A stretch of 64,000 nt of DNA from Lewinella sp. JB7 (GTDB lineage Bacteria > Bacteroidota > Bacteroidia > Chitinophagales > Saprospiraceae), in assembly GCF_024297185.1 (NCBI RefSeq), contig NZ_JANCTD010000008.1, positions 62,001 to 126,000 of the forward strand, written 5' to 3'. Below, in pieces: positions 41,346 through 50,124 of the stretch. The notes beneath the pieces are model-generated. The model saw nothing but the letters and a program-made list of their open reading frames with translations, was not told where the DNA came from and did no database searches. A program made the position numbers and the translations under genes. Numbering within the stretch: position 1 is the first letter of the stretch; every line of letters begins with the position of its first letter.

Positions 41346-41379
41346 GTGCCGGTCCGACGCTGTCGGGTCGGCACTTTTT
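41346..41379 (+). terminator. Rho-independent terminator between the sigma gene and a small ORF
   Basis: GTGCCG and CGGCAC close a long stem with inner CCGAC/GTCGG, followed by TTTTT at 41375-41379. Confidence 0.8.
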
Positions 41380-41392
41380 AATGCACGACGTC

Positions 41393-41629
41393 ATGTACAA
41401 CAAGCAAAATCAATCATCCCCGGGCAAGCCCGGGCAAGCCGGACACCGGCTACCGGAAGTGGCCGATCAACATCCCACCGGTGGGGATACCGGCGCGAGT
41501 ACGGATGCCGGATCCGACCTGGCATCCTTCCGGGTGTTCCTGAAGCGCAATATGCGACCCCAGGCTCCACCCCCCGATCTGCTGAACGACATCCGCGCCC
41601 GCATCGAGCGAATTAGGGCGGAAGATTAG
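41393..41629 (+). CDS. Small hypothetical protein after the ECF sigma gene
   Basis: 78 residues from the ATG at 41393 (an ATG at 41381 is also in frame). A polar low-complexity N-terminus (Gly/Pro/Gln) is followed by a basic helix SFRVFLKRNMRPQAPPPDLL and an acidic-basic end NDIRARIERIRAED. It could be a small sigma-associated protein, but the terminator before it separates it from the sigma gene. Confidence 0.45.
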   Translation: MYNKQNQSSPGKPGQAGHRLPEVADQHPTGGDTGASTDAGSDLASFRVFLKRNMRPQAPPPDLLNDIRARIERIRAED

Positions 41630-41678
41630 AAAACCCGCGGGCGATAATTTCCTTTAAGCAGGGTCACAACCCCTCATC

Positions 41679-42719
41679 ATGGCGGAAGCCCGCACGAACA
41701 GCCTCCCCGTTCCCGACCTCGTCCACGTCAGCGACGAGCAACCCGGATGGACCCGCAAACCCGCCAAAAAGGGGTTTCACTACTTCCGCGAGGACGGCAC
41801 CCGCATTACGGACAAACTCATCCAGGACCGCCTGGCCTCCCTGGCCATTCCGCCCGCCTGGACCGAAGTCTGGATCTGTCCGCTCGAGAACGGTCACCTT
41901 CTCAGTACGGGCCGCGATGAAGCCGGCCGCAAGCAGTACCGCTACCACCCCGACTGGCTCGCCTTCCAGCAACTCAACAAATTCAACACGCTCATGGAGT
42001 TCGCCGCCGCCCTGCCCGGTGCCCGGCGTACCCTGCGCGGAATCATTCAGGATAAGAGCCGGGGCTGGGACCGGGACCGGGTAGCCGCCATCGCCGTAGC
42101 CCTCATGGACGAGACCGGCATGCGCGTCGGCAACTCCTCCTACCGCAAACGCAACGGGACCATCGGCCTGACCACCCTCCGCCGCAAACACGTGGAAGTA
42201 GACGACGAGGGACTGCACTTCGAGTACACGGGAAAGAGCGGGCAGGAACGGGAAGTGGACCTCAGCGATCCCACGCTGACCAAATTGCTGACCAACATGA
42301 GCGAATTACCCGGCTACGAGGTGTTCCGTTACCGTAGCGAGGACGGCAAGATGTGTAACCTCGACAGCAGCGACGTCAACGAGATGGTCCGCCAACTGAT
42401 CGGCCCCGAATTTAGCAGCAAGTACTTTCGCACCTGGGCCGGCACGGCCGCCGCGGTAGATGCCTACTGGGAACTCCTGGAGGAAAACGGCGGCTCACCG
42501 CCCGACCGACCCGACCTGCGCGTCGTGGAACGGGTCGCCGAATTTCTGGGCAACACCACCTCCGTATGCCGTAAGTATTACATCCACCCGAGTGTACTGG
42601 CCGCCGTAGCGGAGGAGCGGGTGCCGGCGGAGGACACGGTAACCAAGAAAGAAGAAAAGCAATTCGACGGGGAGTTCGACCACGACGAAATTATTGCCTA
42701 CCGGCTGGCCCGCGGTTGA
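41679..42719 (+). CDS. Bacterial DNA topoisomerase IB
   Basis: 346 residues. N-terminal poxvirus-type domain (GFHYFREDGTRITDKLIQDR, IPPAWTEVWICP) and the catalytic domain with TGMRVGNSSYRKRNGTIGLT, TLRRKHVEV, FRTWAGTAAAV and the nucleophile Tyr within CRKYYIHPSVL. Relaxes supercoils through a 3'-phosphotyrosyl link without ATP. It overlaps the convergent DUF4835 gene by 29 nt. Confidence 0.92.
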   Translation: MAEARTNSLPVPDLVHVSDEQPGWTRKPAKKGFHYFREDGTRITDKLIQDRLASLAIPPAWTEVWICPLENGHLLSTGRDEAGRKQYRYHPDWLAFQQLNKFNTLMEFAAALPGARRTLRGIIQDKSRGWDRDRVAAIAVALMDETGMRVGNSSYRKRNGTIGLTTLRRKHVEVDDEGLHFEYTGKSGQEREVDLSDPTLTKLLTNMSELPGYEVFRYRSEDGKMCNLDSSDVNEMVRQLIGPEFSSKYFRTWAGTAAAVDAYWELLEENGGSPPDRPDLRVVERVAEFLGNTTSVCRKYYIHPSVLAAVAEERVPAEDTVTKKEEKQFDGEFDHDEIIAYRLARG

Positions 42720-43677
42720 TCGTGGTACGCCCGGCCGGGGCGGCGGCGGAAGCGGTGCGGATCGCGCGGTACTGTCCGGCCTGGGAGGGGTCGATCCGGG
42801 ACATCATCTGTACCACGGCCCCCTGTTCGGCACCGGTCGCTCCCTTATAGATTTCGATGATCTCGTCGCGCTTCGCGTCCACGAAGGTCTGTACCAGGGC
42901 CGAGTTCGGGTAAGACTGGTTGGCGGTCTGAAGGTCCTCGATGGCCAGGGTGATGTTGTTGCGGGCGGCCACCGGGTCGGTCAGCATCTGGTCGAGGCCC
43001 AGGCGGTGGTAGGTGTACAGGGCGCGACGGACGGGAACCATGCGGGGGCTCAATAGGTTTTCCAGCAGGAAGTAACGGTTGTTGCTCTTGTTTCCGGAAC
43101 TCCAGCCCTGGCTGTTGGCGATGGCGGCGGGTAGGCGGTTATAGATTTCCTGCGCTTGCTCGTAGTAGGGTTGGCCACCCATGAGGGAGAAGGTGTCGTA
43201 ATCAAGGCCCAACAGCAGGTAGGCGTAGAAACCCAGCAGGGAGGATAACTCCGAGGTGTACGATTGCTCCGACAGTTGGATGGCGGCAAATTGCTCGTAG
43301 CTGAAGGCGATGCTTTTATCCTGGTAATTCAGGATCGGCGTCACTTCACCGGTCCCGTAAACAGGCCGCGAAGTTTGTACGGCCAGGGTGCCGGAGTAGC
43401 GGTTGGGGATGACCTGCTCGCCGTCCTGGGAGTTTTTCTCGGTCTGCTCGGTAATGGTGAGAAAGAGCGTGGCGTCTATGCGCTCCTCGGGCTCGAAGCG
43501 GTCGTTCGTCCAGGTCCGTCCGTTCAGGAACACGGCCAGGTCCTTTTCCAACGTCTCGAAAACCCGGCGGTCGGTTTGGGTGATCTGCTGGGTATTCAGG
43601 TTGATGGTCCAGTTGATCTCGCTCTGGGCGGGAAGAAGCAGGGTAGCTAGCAGGACGAAGAGCAGCGTCAGTTTCAT
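42691..43677 (-). CDS. DUF4835 family exported protein
   Basis: 328 residues. Signal peptide (MKLTLLFVLLATLLLPAQS) followed by INWTINLNTQQITQTDRRVF, FETLEKDLAVFLNGRTWTND and YQDKSIAFSYEQFAAIQLSE, all typical of DUF4835. The family is linked in Bacteroidota with coaBC, rpoZ and bamD, as it is here. Role unknown; an envelope function is likely. Its start overlaps the coaBC stop (ATGA). Confidence 0.85.
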   Translation of the reverse strand: MKLTLLFVLLATLLLPAQSEINWTINLNTQQITQTDRRVFETLEKDLAVFLNGRTWTNDRFEPEERIDATLFLTITEQTEKNSQDGEQVIPNRYSGTLAVQTSRPVYGTGEVTPILNYQDKSIAFSYEQFAAIQLSEQSYTSELSSLLGFYAYLLLGLDYDTFSLMGGQPYYEQAQEIYNRLPAAIANSQGWSSGNKSNNRYFLLENLLSPRMVPVRRALYTYHRLGLDQMLTDPVAARNNITLAIEDLQTANQSYPNSALVQTFVDAKRDEIIEIYKGATGAEQGAVVQMMSRIDPSQAGQYRAIRTASAAAPAGRTTINRGPAGRQ

Positions 43678-44885
43678 GGTGTCGGATTATCGGCGAGCCG
43701 GTCGAGAATGTCGTCGGCGACCGCCCGCTTCGTTTTTAACTCAAAGGGCGTCACCTTATTGCGATCGACGAGGGTGATTTGGTTGGTGTCGTGACCAAAA
43801 CCGGCGCCGGGCGTGCGCGGGGAGTTCAGTACGATGAAATCCAGGGACTTATCGATGAGCTTGCGCCGGGCGTTTTCGAGGCCGTTTTCCGTTTCCAGCG
43901 CGAAGCCCACCACCCGCTGACCGGGACGTTTGCCGCGACCGAGTTCCGCGGCGATGTCGGGGTTGCGCACCATGGCGACGGTAAGTTCGCCGTCCCCTTT
44001 TTTGATCTTCTCGGGCGCTACGGTGGCCGGCCGGTAGTCGGCGACGGCGGCGCAGAGAATGGCATCGGTACTCTCCGGCCACCGGTCCACGGCTTCGGCG
44101 TACATCTCGCGGGCCGAGCGTACCGGGACGACCGTGACCCCGGCTTGGGTAGTCGTCAACGAAGTCGGACCGAGGATCAGTTCCACGCGGGCCCCGCGGG
44201 CGGCGGCGGCTTCGGCCAGGGCAATTCCCATCTTACCGGTACTGCGGTTGCCGAGGTAGCGGACCGGATCGAGGTCCTCGTGGGTCGGTCCGGCGGTGAT
44301 GAGCACGCGACGGCCGGCGAGATCTTGTAGCGATGTCCGGTTGGCCGCTTCCGCGAAATAATCCGCGAGGTGCTGCAGGATATGTTCCGGCTCGGCGAGG
44401 CGGCCCGCCCCGGTGAGTCCGCTGGCCAGTTCACCCTCTTCCACGTCGATGAGGTGGTTTCCGAAAGATTGCAGGCGCTCCACGTTGGTCCGGGTAGCCG
44501 GGTGCCGCCACATATCGACGTCCATGGCCGGGGCGAAGAAAACGGGACAGCGGGCGGAAAGATAAACGGCCACGAGAGCGCTGTCGCAGATGCCGTGGGC
44601 GAGCTTAGCTAGGGTTGTCGCGGTGGCGGGAGCGATGAGGTAAGCGTCGGCCCACAGGCCGAGTTCCACGTGGTTGTTCCAGCTTTCGTCGGTGTGTACG
44701 GACGAAGTCACCGGGTTGCGCGAAAGGGTGCTGAGCGTGAGGGGGGTAATAAAATCGGCGGCGGCCTGGGTCATCAGCACCTTCACCTCGGCTCCGGCGC
44801 GGACCAGGCCACGTACGATGAGGGCACTTTTGTAGGCGGCGATACTGCCGCTGACCCCCAGAATGATCTTTTTACCGGCGAGCAA
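43674..44885 (-). CDS. coaBC: Bifunctional phosphopantothenoylcysteine decarboxylase/synthase
   Basis: 403 residues. CoaC flavoprotein half: KIILGVSGSIAAYKSALIVR, the catalytic His in NNHVELGLWAD, and FFAPAMDVDMW (an Asp replaces the usual Asn of PxMNxxMW). CoaB half from about 190: RVLITAGPTHEDLDPVRYLG, NRSTGKMGIALAEAAAARGA, ILCAAVADYRPA. It makes 4'-phosphopantetheine for CoA synthesis. Lies 3 nt after rpoZ. Confidence 0.93.
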   Translation of the reverse strand: MLAGKKIILGVSGSIAAYKSALIVRGLVRAGAEVKVLMTQAAADFITPLTLSTLSRNPVTSSVHTDESWNNHVELGLWADAYLIAPATATTLAKLAHGICDSALVAVYLSARCPVFFAPAMDVDMWRHPATRTNVERLQSFGNHLIDVEEGELASGLTGAGRLAEPEHILQHLADYFAEAANRTSLQDLAGRRVLITAGPTHEDLDPVRYLGNRSTGKMGIALAEAAAARGARVELILGPTSLTTTQAGVTVVPVRSAREMYAEAVDRWPESTDAILCAAVADYRPATVAPEKIKKGDGELTVAMVRNPDIAAELGRGKRPGQRVVGFALETENGLENARRKLIDKSLDFIVLNSPRTPGAGFGHDTNQITLVDRNKVTPFELKTKRAVADDILDRLADNPTP

Positions 44886-44888
44886 GCC

Positions 44889-45239
44889 CTACAGGTCGTC
44901 CTCGTCTTCCTCCCGGCGCTCGTTGTAACGGCTGTAGAGCTCGTCGTCCAGGAATTCGCGCATGGCGATGAGCACGGGATTGGGGAGCTTCTCGTAGAAC
45001 TTAGAAATTTCGATCTGTTCCTTGTTCTCTACCACCTCCTCGATGGTGTCGGTAACCTCGGCGAATTCTTCGAGCTTCTGGTCGAGTTCGTGCTTCAGGT
45101 CAACGGCCAGCTGGCGCGCGCGGCGGCTTACGACGGCCAGGGACTCGTAAATGTTGCCGGTCTGCTCGACGACGCGCTGAATGTCGCGGGCGGCGGTGTC
45201 GGGGCTAAGCCCCTGTGCCCGTGCTTTGATATCTGACAT
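44889..45239 (-). CDS. rpoZ: RNA polymerase omega subunit, Bacteroidota type
   Basis: 116 residues. TGNIYESLAVVSRRARQLAV is the omega core that binds the beta' C-terminus; the acidic tail REEDEDDL is characteristic of Bacteroidota forms. It overlaps bamD by 35 nt and leads into coaBC. Confidence 0.85.
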   Translation of the reverse strand: MSDIKARAQGLSPDTAARDIQRVVEQTGNIYESLAVVSRRARQLAVDLKHELDQKLEEFAEVTDTIEEVVENKEQIEISKFYEKLPNPVLIAMREFLDDELYSRYNERREEDEDDL

Positions 45240-46038
45240 CTTCTAGATCTTTTAGTTCTGCTTCTGATTTGCGTAAAATGGTGTCTACTTCCGCCGCGTA
45301 TTCGCTGTTGGGATAGCGTGTAAGGAAGTTGGTGGCCAGGGCGATGGTCGACTCCAGACGCTCCGGTTTGCGCAGGCGGAAACTCCGGCTGGCGTACTCG
45401 TACTGCACCCGGGCCATCAGGTAGCGGATCTCCTCCGCCCGCTGGGTCTCGGGGTAGTCCTTCAGGACGTTCTCGAAACTGACGAGCGCCGATTCATAAC
45501 GCTCGATGTCCATGTACAGTTTGGCGGACTCGAAGTCCTTGCGTTCCATCTTGGCCCGCATCTCGTCGATCAAGCGGTTGGCCTCGGCTACGCGCTCGCT
45601 GTTGGGGTAGCGGTTGGCGAACTCCTCGAATCCCTCGATGGCCTTAACGCTGTAGCTCTGGTCGAGCCGGTAGGTGGGGCTCAGTTCGTAGTTCGAGTAG
45701 GCGGACATGAAGTCGGCTTCCTCGCGCAGCTCACTGCCCCCGTAGGTAGTGGCGAAGTTCTTAAAGTAGTAGCTGGCCAGTACGTACTGCTCCGTGTAGT
45801 AGTAGGTATAGGCATAGCGGTAAGCGATCTGCTCCGCCTCGGCCCGTCCGCGAAAGGGGGCGATCGTCAGTTCGTACAGGGTCTGGGCGCGCTGGTATTC
45901 ACCGGCGTCGTAGTAGGCATTAGCCCGCTGGAGGATGAATTCAGGATCCGTGCTCGTCCGGATCGTCTCGAACTCCGAGCGACAGCCGAAGACCGTAAGG
46001 ATCAGGAAGAATGCGGTAAGGGTAATGCTGTTTTGCAT
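45205..46038 (-). CDS. bamD: Outer-membrane assembly lipoprotein BamD
   Basis: 277 residues. Lipobox FLILTVFGCRSEF. TPR-like repeats: FILQRANAYYDAGEYQRAQT, SVKAIEGFEEFANRYPNSER, ERYESALVSFENVLKDYPET, ALATNFLTRYPNSEYAAEVD. Part of the BAM complex for outer-membrane beta-barrel insertion. Its promoter at 46046-46073 puts the likely transcript start 2-3 nt from the ATG. Confidence 0.9.
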   Translation of the reverse strand: MQNSITLTAFFLILTVFGCRSEFETIRTSTDPEFILQRANAYYDAGEYQRAQTLYELTIAPFRGRAEAEQIAYRYAYTYYYTEQYVLASYYFKNFATTYGGSELREEADFMSAYSNYELSPTYRLDQSYSVKAIEGFEEFANRYPNSERVAEANRLIDEMRAKMERKDFESAKLYMDIERYESALVSFENVLKDYPETQRAEEIRYLMARVQYEYASRSFRLRKPERLESTIALATNFLTRYPNSEYAAEVDTILRKSEAELKDLEDVRYQSTGTGA

Positions 46039-46045
46039 AAGCGCG

Positions 46046-46073
46046 CAAAGATAGGGGTTTTTTAAGTAGACAA
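46046..46073 (-). promoter_or_regulatory. Promoter of the bamD-rpoZ-coaBC-DUF4835 operon
   Basis: On the minus strand, TTG (46071-46073), a 17-nt spacer and TATCTTTG (46046-46053), with the ATG at 46038 only 7 nt beyond the box. Confidence 0.6.
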
Positions 46074-46144
46074 GTCAGGGGGGACGAAAGGTTGTACGGG
46101 GCCGGGAGTCGCGGGCCGCGGGGCGTGCGCTATCTTGCGCCGCG

Positions 46145-47077
46145 ATGATACCGCCGCGCCTGCACGAGCTTAGGCTCTACTACAACACCACCATCCGCCC
46201 GGAGCTGCTGCGACTGGAGGGCCTCCGCAAGCGCATCCTCCGCGGGATTGCCGTTTCGCTGGCGGCGATCTTTACGGTGGGGATCGTGTTCCTGGTGTAC
46301 GATCTGGGGTTTCTGATCCTGATCCTGGTCGTCCCCGTAGCCTTCTACGTCGGTTCGCTTTACCTGCGTATCGAGCGTTTCCGGCAGTCCTTCAAGCCCG
46401 CGGTCATTCAGTTGCTGCTGGACTTCATCAACGATGCCCCCAATTTCCGTTCGCTGGAATACAACGCCACGCGGCCCATCCTGCGCGACCGCTTCGAGCG
46501 CAGCGGACTGTTCCGTCCGCATCCGGACAGCTACCGCGCCGAGGACTACATCCGCGGACTCGTCGGAGAGATGGCCTTCGAGATGGGGGAGACCTACGTA
46601 CAGGAGATCAGTCCGGCCAGCAACCGCCTGGAGGTCGTGTTCAGCGGACTGTTCGTACACGCCATCTTCAACGAGGAGACCAGTGGCAGACTGGCCGTAT
46701 GGCCCCGGCATAAACTGCGCCGCCTCAAACGATCCGTTGATGCCTACATCGGCTCGCGGGGCCGATCGGCCGATATTGAGATCCTCAATCCCGGTTTTCG
46801 CGAAACCTTCGCCGTCTACGCCCATCCGGGCACGAAGGTGGCGGGCATACTTACGCCACCCATGCAGGATGCCCTCCTGGAATTTCACCGGCGGGAAGGG
46901 CGCGACCTCTACTTCGCCGTCCACGATCAGGATCTCTTCATCGGTCTCGAGCACGGTTACGACCTGTTGGAGCCTCACTTCTTCCGCTCCAACGTTTCCT
47001 TTCAGCTCATCCGGAAATTCTACACCGACATCACGCTCATGCTGCAGGTGATCCAGGATTTCGATCAGACGCACTGA
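46145..47077 (+). CDS. DUF3137 family membrane protein
   Basis: 310 residues. Two close membrane spans at about 30-70 (GIAVSLAAIFTVGIVFLVYD, LGFLILILVVPVAFYVGSLY). The soluble part has YIRGLVGEMAFEMGETYVQE, FSGLFVHAIFNEETSGRLAV and LFIGLEHGYDLLEP, all hallmarks of DUF3137 (galanin-like). Function unknown. It overlaps the convergent phosphatase by 41 nt. Confidence 0.8.
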   Translation: MIPPRLHELRLYYNTTIRPELLRLEGLRKRILRGIAVSLAAIFTVGIVFLVYDLGFLILILVVPVAFYVGSLYLRIERFRQSFKPAVIQLLLDFINDAPNFRSLEYNATRPILRDRFERSGLFRPHPDSYRAEDYIRGLVGEMAFEMGETYVQEISPASNRLEVVFSGLFVHAIFNEETSGRLAVWPRHKLRRLKRSVDAYIGSRGRSADIEILNPGFRETFAVYAHPGTKVAGILTPPMQDALLEFHRREGRDLYFAVHDQDLFIGLEHGYDLLEPHFFRSNVSFQLIRKFYTDITLMLQVIQDFDQTH

Positions 47078-47978
47078 GCAGGATACCTTCCTTCATCGCG
47101 TAGTCACTTACGGTCAGTTTGCGGATACCCGCCAGGTCTATCGTAAAACGAATGAGGAGCATCGCGACCACGATGAGGTCGACCCGTTCGGGCGGGATGC
47201 CGGGAATGGCGAGCCGGCCCTCCGCCGTGGAGGAGATGATCGAGAAGTGAAGTTGTTCCAGACCGGTCATCATCAGGTCGTGGTGGTGGCGCCCCGGGGT
47301 GGAGGCCGTATCCCGCAGCACCTCGGCCATCACGTCGAAGGTGCCGGCGGCCCCGACGAGGTGGTGGGCGGGGTATTCCTCCAAGGCCTCCCGGAGGGGA
47401 GACAGCTGTTCGTCCAGAAAGACTTCCAGCCGCCGGATCTCGTCCTCACCGATGGGATCGGCGTGGTGAAAGGCGCGTTGCAGGACCGCCACGCCGATGG
47501 GGAAGGAGCGCCGCCAGTGCACGCCCTCGGCCGAGGCGATAATGTACTCCGTAGATCCACCGCCGATGTCCATGATCAGGATACGGTCCGTGAGGGGGGG
47601 CAGCGCGGCCAGTACGCCCCGCGTGATGAGCTCGGCTTCCGTATCTCCGGAGATCAGGCGGATGGTGATGCCGCACTCCGCTTCGGCGGTGCGGACGAAC
47701 AGGGCCCCGTTGGTAGCGGTGCGCAGGGCGGCGGTTCCGATGGCGGTCACCGAAACGGCGCCATGCTCGCGAATCACTGTGGCAAAGTGGGTCAGGGCAG
47801 CAATCCCGCGCGCGAAGGGGGCCGGTCCGATAGTTTCGATTCCGTCACTGGCCAGCTTGACGAAGATCCGTTCCCGGTACACCTCCACGACGTGATCGGC
47901 TTCGTCCACCGAAGCGATGAGCAGGTGAAAGGTGTTGGTGCCGAGGTCGATTACGGCGTGTGGTGGGGCGTCGGTCAT
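47037..47978 (-). CDS. Ppx/GppA family exopolyphosphatase
   Basis: 313 residues from the ATG at 47978. HAVIDLGTNTFHLLIASVDE (phosphate 1), GTAALRTATNGALFVRTAEA, IRLISGDTEAELITRGV and ILIMDIGGGSTEYIIASAEG (phosphate 2) give the actin-like ASKHA fold. Splits inorganic polyphosphate or pppGpp; without the C-terminal domains of E. coli Ppx it is a short form. Confidence 0.88.
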   Translation of the reverse strand: MTDAPPHAVIDLGTNTFHLLIASVDEADHVVEVYRERIFVKLASDGIETIGPAPFARGIAALTHFATVIREHGAVSVTAIGTAALRTATNGALFVRTAEAECGITIRLISGDTEAELITRGVLAALPPLTDRILIMDIGGGSTEYIIASAEGVHWRRSFPIGVAVLQRAFHHADPIGEDEIRRLEVFLDEQLSPLREALEEYPAHHLVGAAGTFDVMAEVLRDTASTPGRHHHDLMMTGLEQLHFSIISSTAEGRLAIPGIPPERVDLIVVAMLLIRFTIDLAGIRKLTVSDYAMKEGILLSASDRNPGSPAA

Positions 47979-48135
47979 TTCTTTGGGGTTAATAATCGCC
48001 GGCGGCGGAAGGGGGTACAAACGGCGGGAACGCGGGAGCCGGGCGGGAACAAGGGCAGCAAACCTTCCGGGAAAACCACCGTAAGCGTGAGGGCGCCGGC
48101 AAATGTACCCGGTGATCGGGTTACGGTATCCACTT

Positions 48136-48750
48136 TCATTCCGAAACAGCGGGGGGAGCGGGGAGTTCTTCTCCGGAGCCGAGCGTATACACGGCCCGCA
48201 GACTGATCGTACGGCCCCGCAGCCGGGGTTCGTCGGCCACCTGCAGGTCGGTGAGGTGTTTGGACCACCGGAAGTTAAACCCCACCCGCGGGGTCAGGTA
48301 CAGGGTAACCCCGACCTTGATCGCGAGCAGGTCGTCGCGCAGGGGGAAGTTGCCCGTGATATCGTCCCGCCTAAAGTCACTTATCCGGTAATCGATCAGC
48401 CGTTGGTAACTGAGGCCTCCCTCGGCCGTGAGCCGCCAGTCCTTGTAGTAAACCATCAGGGGCAGTTCGACGGTCTGTAGGCGGAAAGCGTAAAAGTCGC
48501 TGACGTTGAGGCTGTTCTTGTTGCGGCGGGCACCCTGCTGGCTGTACAGAATTTCGGGTCCTACCCGCCACTTGTCGGAGAGCAGAGCCACGACCCGCAA
48601 TCCCCCGTTAAAACCCGGTTGGTGAAATCCGAGCAGATCATCGCCGTCGACCTGACTCAGGTTGATACCGGTGAGCACCGAAGCCCGAAAGGTTTGGGCC
48701 ATCAGGACGGGGGTGATAAGGAGCAGTAGGCACGCAAGAAGTAGCCGCAT
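48136..48750 (-). CDS. Outer-membrane beta-barrel protein (porin family, OmpX/PorT-like)
   Basis: 204 residues. Signal peptide (MRLLLACLLLLITPVLMAQ), then alternating beta strands: FRASVLTGINLSQVDGDDLL, GFHQPGFNGGLRVVALLSDK, WRVGPEILYSQQGA. Similar to PF13568-type barrels. A -7 box TACTTTTG (48755-48762, minus strand) ends 4 nt before the ATG, suggesting a leaderless transcript. Confidence 0.75.
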   Translation of the reverse strand: MRLLLACLLLLITPVLMAQTFRASVLTGINLSQVDGDDLLGFHQPGFNGGLRVVALLSDKWRVGPEILYSQQGARRNKNSLNVSDFYAFRLQTVELPLMVYYKDWRLTAEGGLSYQRLIDYRISDFRRDDITGNFPLRDDLLAIKVGVTLYLTPRVGFNFRWSKHLTDLQVADEPRLRGRTISLRAVYTLGSGEELPAPPAVSE

Positions 48751-48772
48751 GCCGCAAAAGTAAGTCGCGTCC

Positions 48773-48802
48773 TTGCTTTCCGGAGATCACCCATTACTTT
48801 TG
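48773..48802 (+). promoter_or_regulatory. Bacteroidota-type promoter of the 100-residue gene
   Basis: TTG 48773-48775, 19-nt spacer, TACTTTTG 48795-48802; ATG at 48842. It is divergent from and close to the porin promoter. Confidence 0.75.
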
Positions 48803-48841
48803 CGCGTCCGCCAAACCAACTTCGCTCCCGCGCGCCCGCAC

Positions 48842-49144
48842 ATGCTGCCAACCACGAAACACAGCCTCAAAAAACTCGAGACTTTACTCGGTGAACTGGG
48901 GTATACGGTGCGTTACGAAAAGGGAAATTTCACTTCCGGCTATTGCCTCGTAGAGCAGCGGCGGGTGGCCATCGTGAACCGCTTCTACGATACGGAGGGA
49001 CGCATCAACGTTCTGTACGATATTCTCGGTCAGTACCGGGCGACGGACCTGCCTCCGGAACTCAGTCCGGCTTCCCTCAAGCTGTATCGGAGAGTGAGGA
49101 AGTTCGTAGGAATACCGGCTGCTGCGACGGCGGAAGAAGAATAG
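48842..49144 (+). CDS. Conserved hypothetical small protein
   Basis: 100 residues from the ATG at 48842. Alpha/beta: LKKLETLLGELGYTVRYEKG, NFTSGYCLVEQRRVAIVNRF, YDTEGRINVLYDILGQYRA. I recall this as a small family in Bacteroidota without a known function; no catalytic motif is seen. It ends against the convergent exported-protein gene with no gap. Confidence 0.65.
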   Translation: MLPTTKHSLKKLETLLGELGYTVRYEKGNFTSGYCLVEQRRVAIVNRFYDTEGRINVLYDILGQYRATDLPPELSPASLKLYRRVRKFVGIPAAATAEEE

Positions 49145-49813
49145 TTAGTGATTGCGGTTGGCACCGGGGTGCTCGTAGAAGGAGATGCCTTCCCAGGGAA
49201 CGTCCAGCTTCTCGGTCGCCACCCACGTTCTGCTTTCCCGGGGCATGGTGAATACCTGTCTTTCTTCGGTGGCTCCGGCGCGCTGGCGGAATATTTGGAT
49301 CAGGTCGGCGGTGGTGTCGAGATTGACGTCCGTGAGGTAGCTGTCGAGTTGCGCGCAATTCCCGGGTTCACCGCAATTCAGGTAAGCGAGCGTTTTGAGG
49401 TGCAGGAGCTTGCCGTCCCGGATAGCGAACATGTCGATCTGGTCCCGGGTCGGGCCGTCGAAGCGGGTCAGGTACAGGTTTTCCTCGATGCCCTGCACGG
49501 CGATGGTGGCGTACATCTTACCTTTCCGGACGTTCAGGTCCCGCAGGAAGTCACCGGGCAAATCCCCGATCTCCGCTTCGCCCATTTCGACGCCCCGCAG
49601 AAGGTAGGTTTCGAGGGGGTCCACGGCGGGATCGACGTAGATGTGGAGGAAGCCGACATTGCTCTCGTCGAAGAGCGTGGCGAATTCATCCATACCGGTA
49701 CGGGCTTCGGGGGCAGTGGTCTGCATACCGCCGCGTCCTACATCGACGGGGCTCTGGGCGGATACGGGAAGCAGGATCAGTAGGGTGGCGAGGGCGAATA
49801 ATGATCGGATCAT
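49145..49813 (-). CDS. Exported hypothetical protein
   Basis: 222 residues from the ATG at 49813. Signal peptide (MIRSLFALATLLILLPVSAQ). The body is alpha/beta (LHIYVDPAVDPLETYLLRGV, GKMYATIAVQGIEENLYLTR) with two Cys in CGEPGNCAQL. No family is recognised; periplasmic or surface location is probable. Confidence 0.6.
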   Translation of the reverse strand: MIRSLFALATLLILLPVSAQSPVDVGRGGMQTTAPEARTGMDEFATLFDESNVGFLHIYVDPAVDPLETYLLRGVEMGEAEIGDLPGDFLRDLNVRKGKMYATIAVQGIEENLYLTRFDGPTRDQIDMFAIRDGKLLHLKTLAYLNCGEPGNCAQLDSYLTDVNLDTTADLIQIFRQRAGATEERQVFTMPRESRTWVATEKLDVPWEGISFYEHPGANRNH

Positions 49814-49932
49814 GGAACGTTGTGTTGTACCTACCGGAACGGATGGGTAGGGACCATGTTCTTTAAATTCGGTCGTGCCGGCGGCGCTCATCCCCGAATG
49901 CGGAGTACATTCGCGCCAAACCCTATTACACC

Positions 49933-50118
49933 ATGAGCTACGCCGAAGCCGTTGCCGAGCTGGAGACCATACTGGCCCAGCTCCAGGAAGTGCCGGCCGA
50001 CATCGATCAGCTGCACGCCCGTGTCGCCCGCGCCGAACAACTCATCGCCGCCTGCCGCGGCAAACTGCGGGGGGCGGAGGAGCAACTGGACGAGCTCCGG
50101 AAGACTACCGAAAATTAA
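49933..50118 (+). CDS. xseB: Exonuclease VII small subunit
   Basis: 61 residues. SYAEAVAELETILAQLQEVP, then DIDQLHARVARAEQLIAACR is the XseB helical hairpin. Partner of XseA, which is not in this window. It lies 6 nt before the SDR gene. Confidence 0.85.
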   Translation: MSYAEAVAELETILAQLQEVPADIDQLHARVARAEQLIAACRGKLRGAEEQLDELRKTTEN

Positions 50119-50124
50119 GACTGC

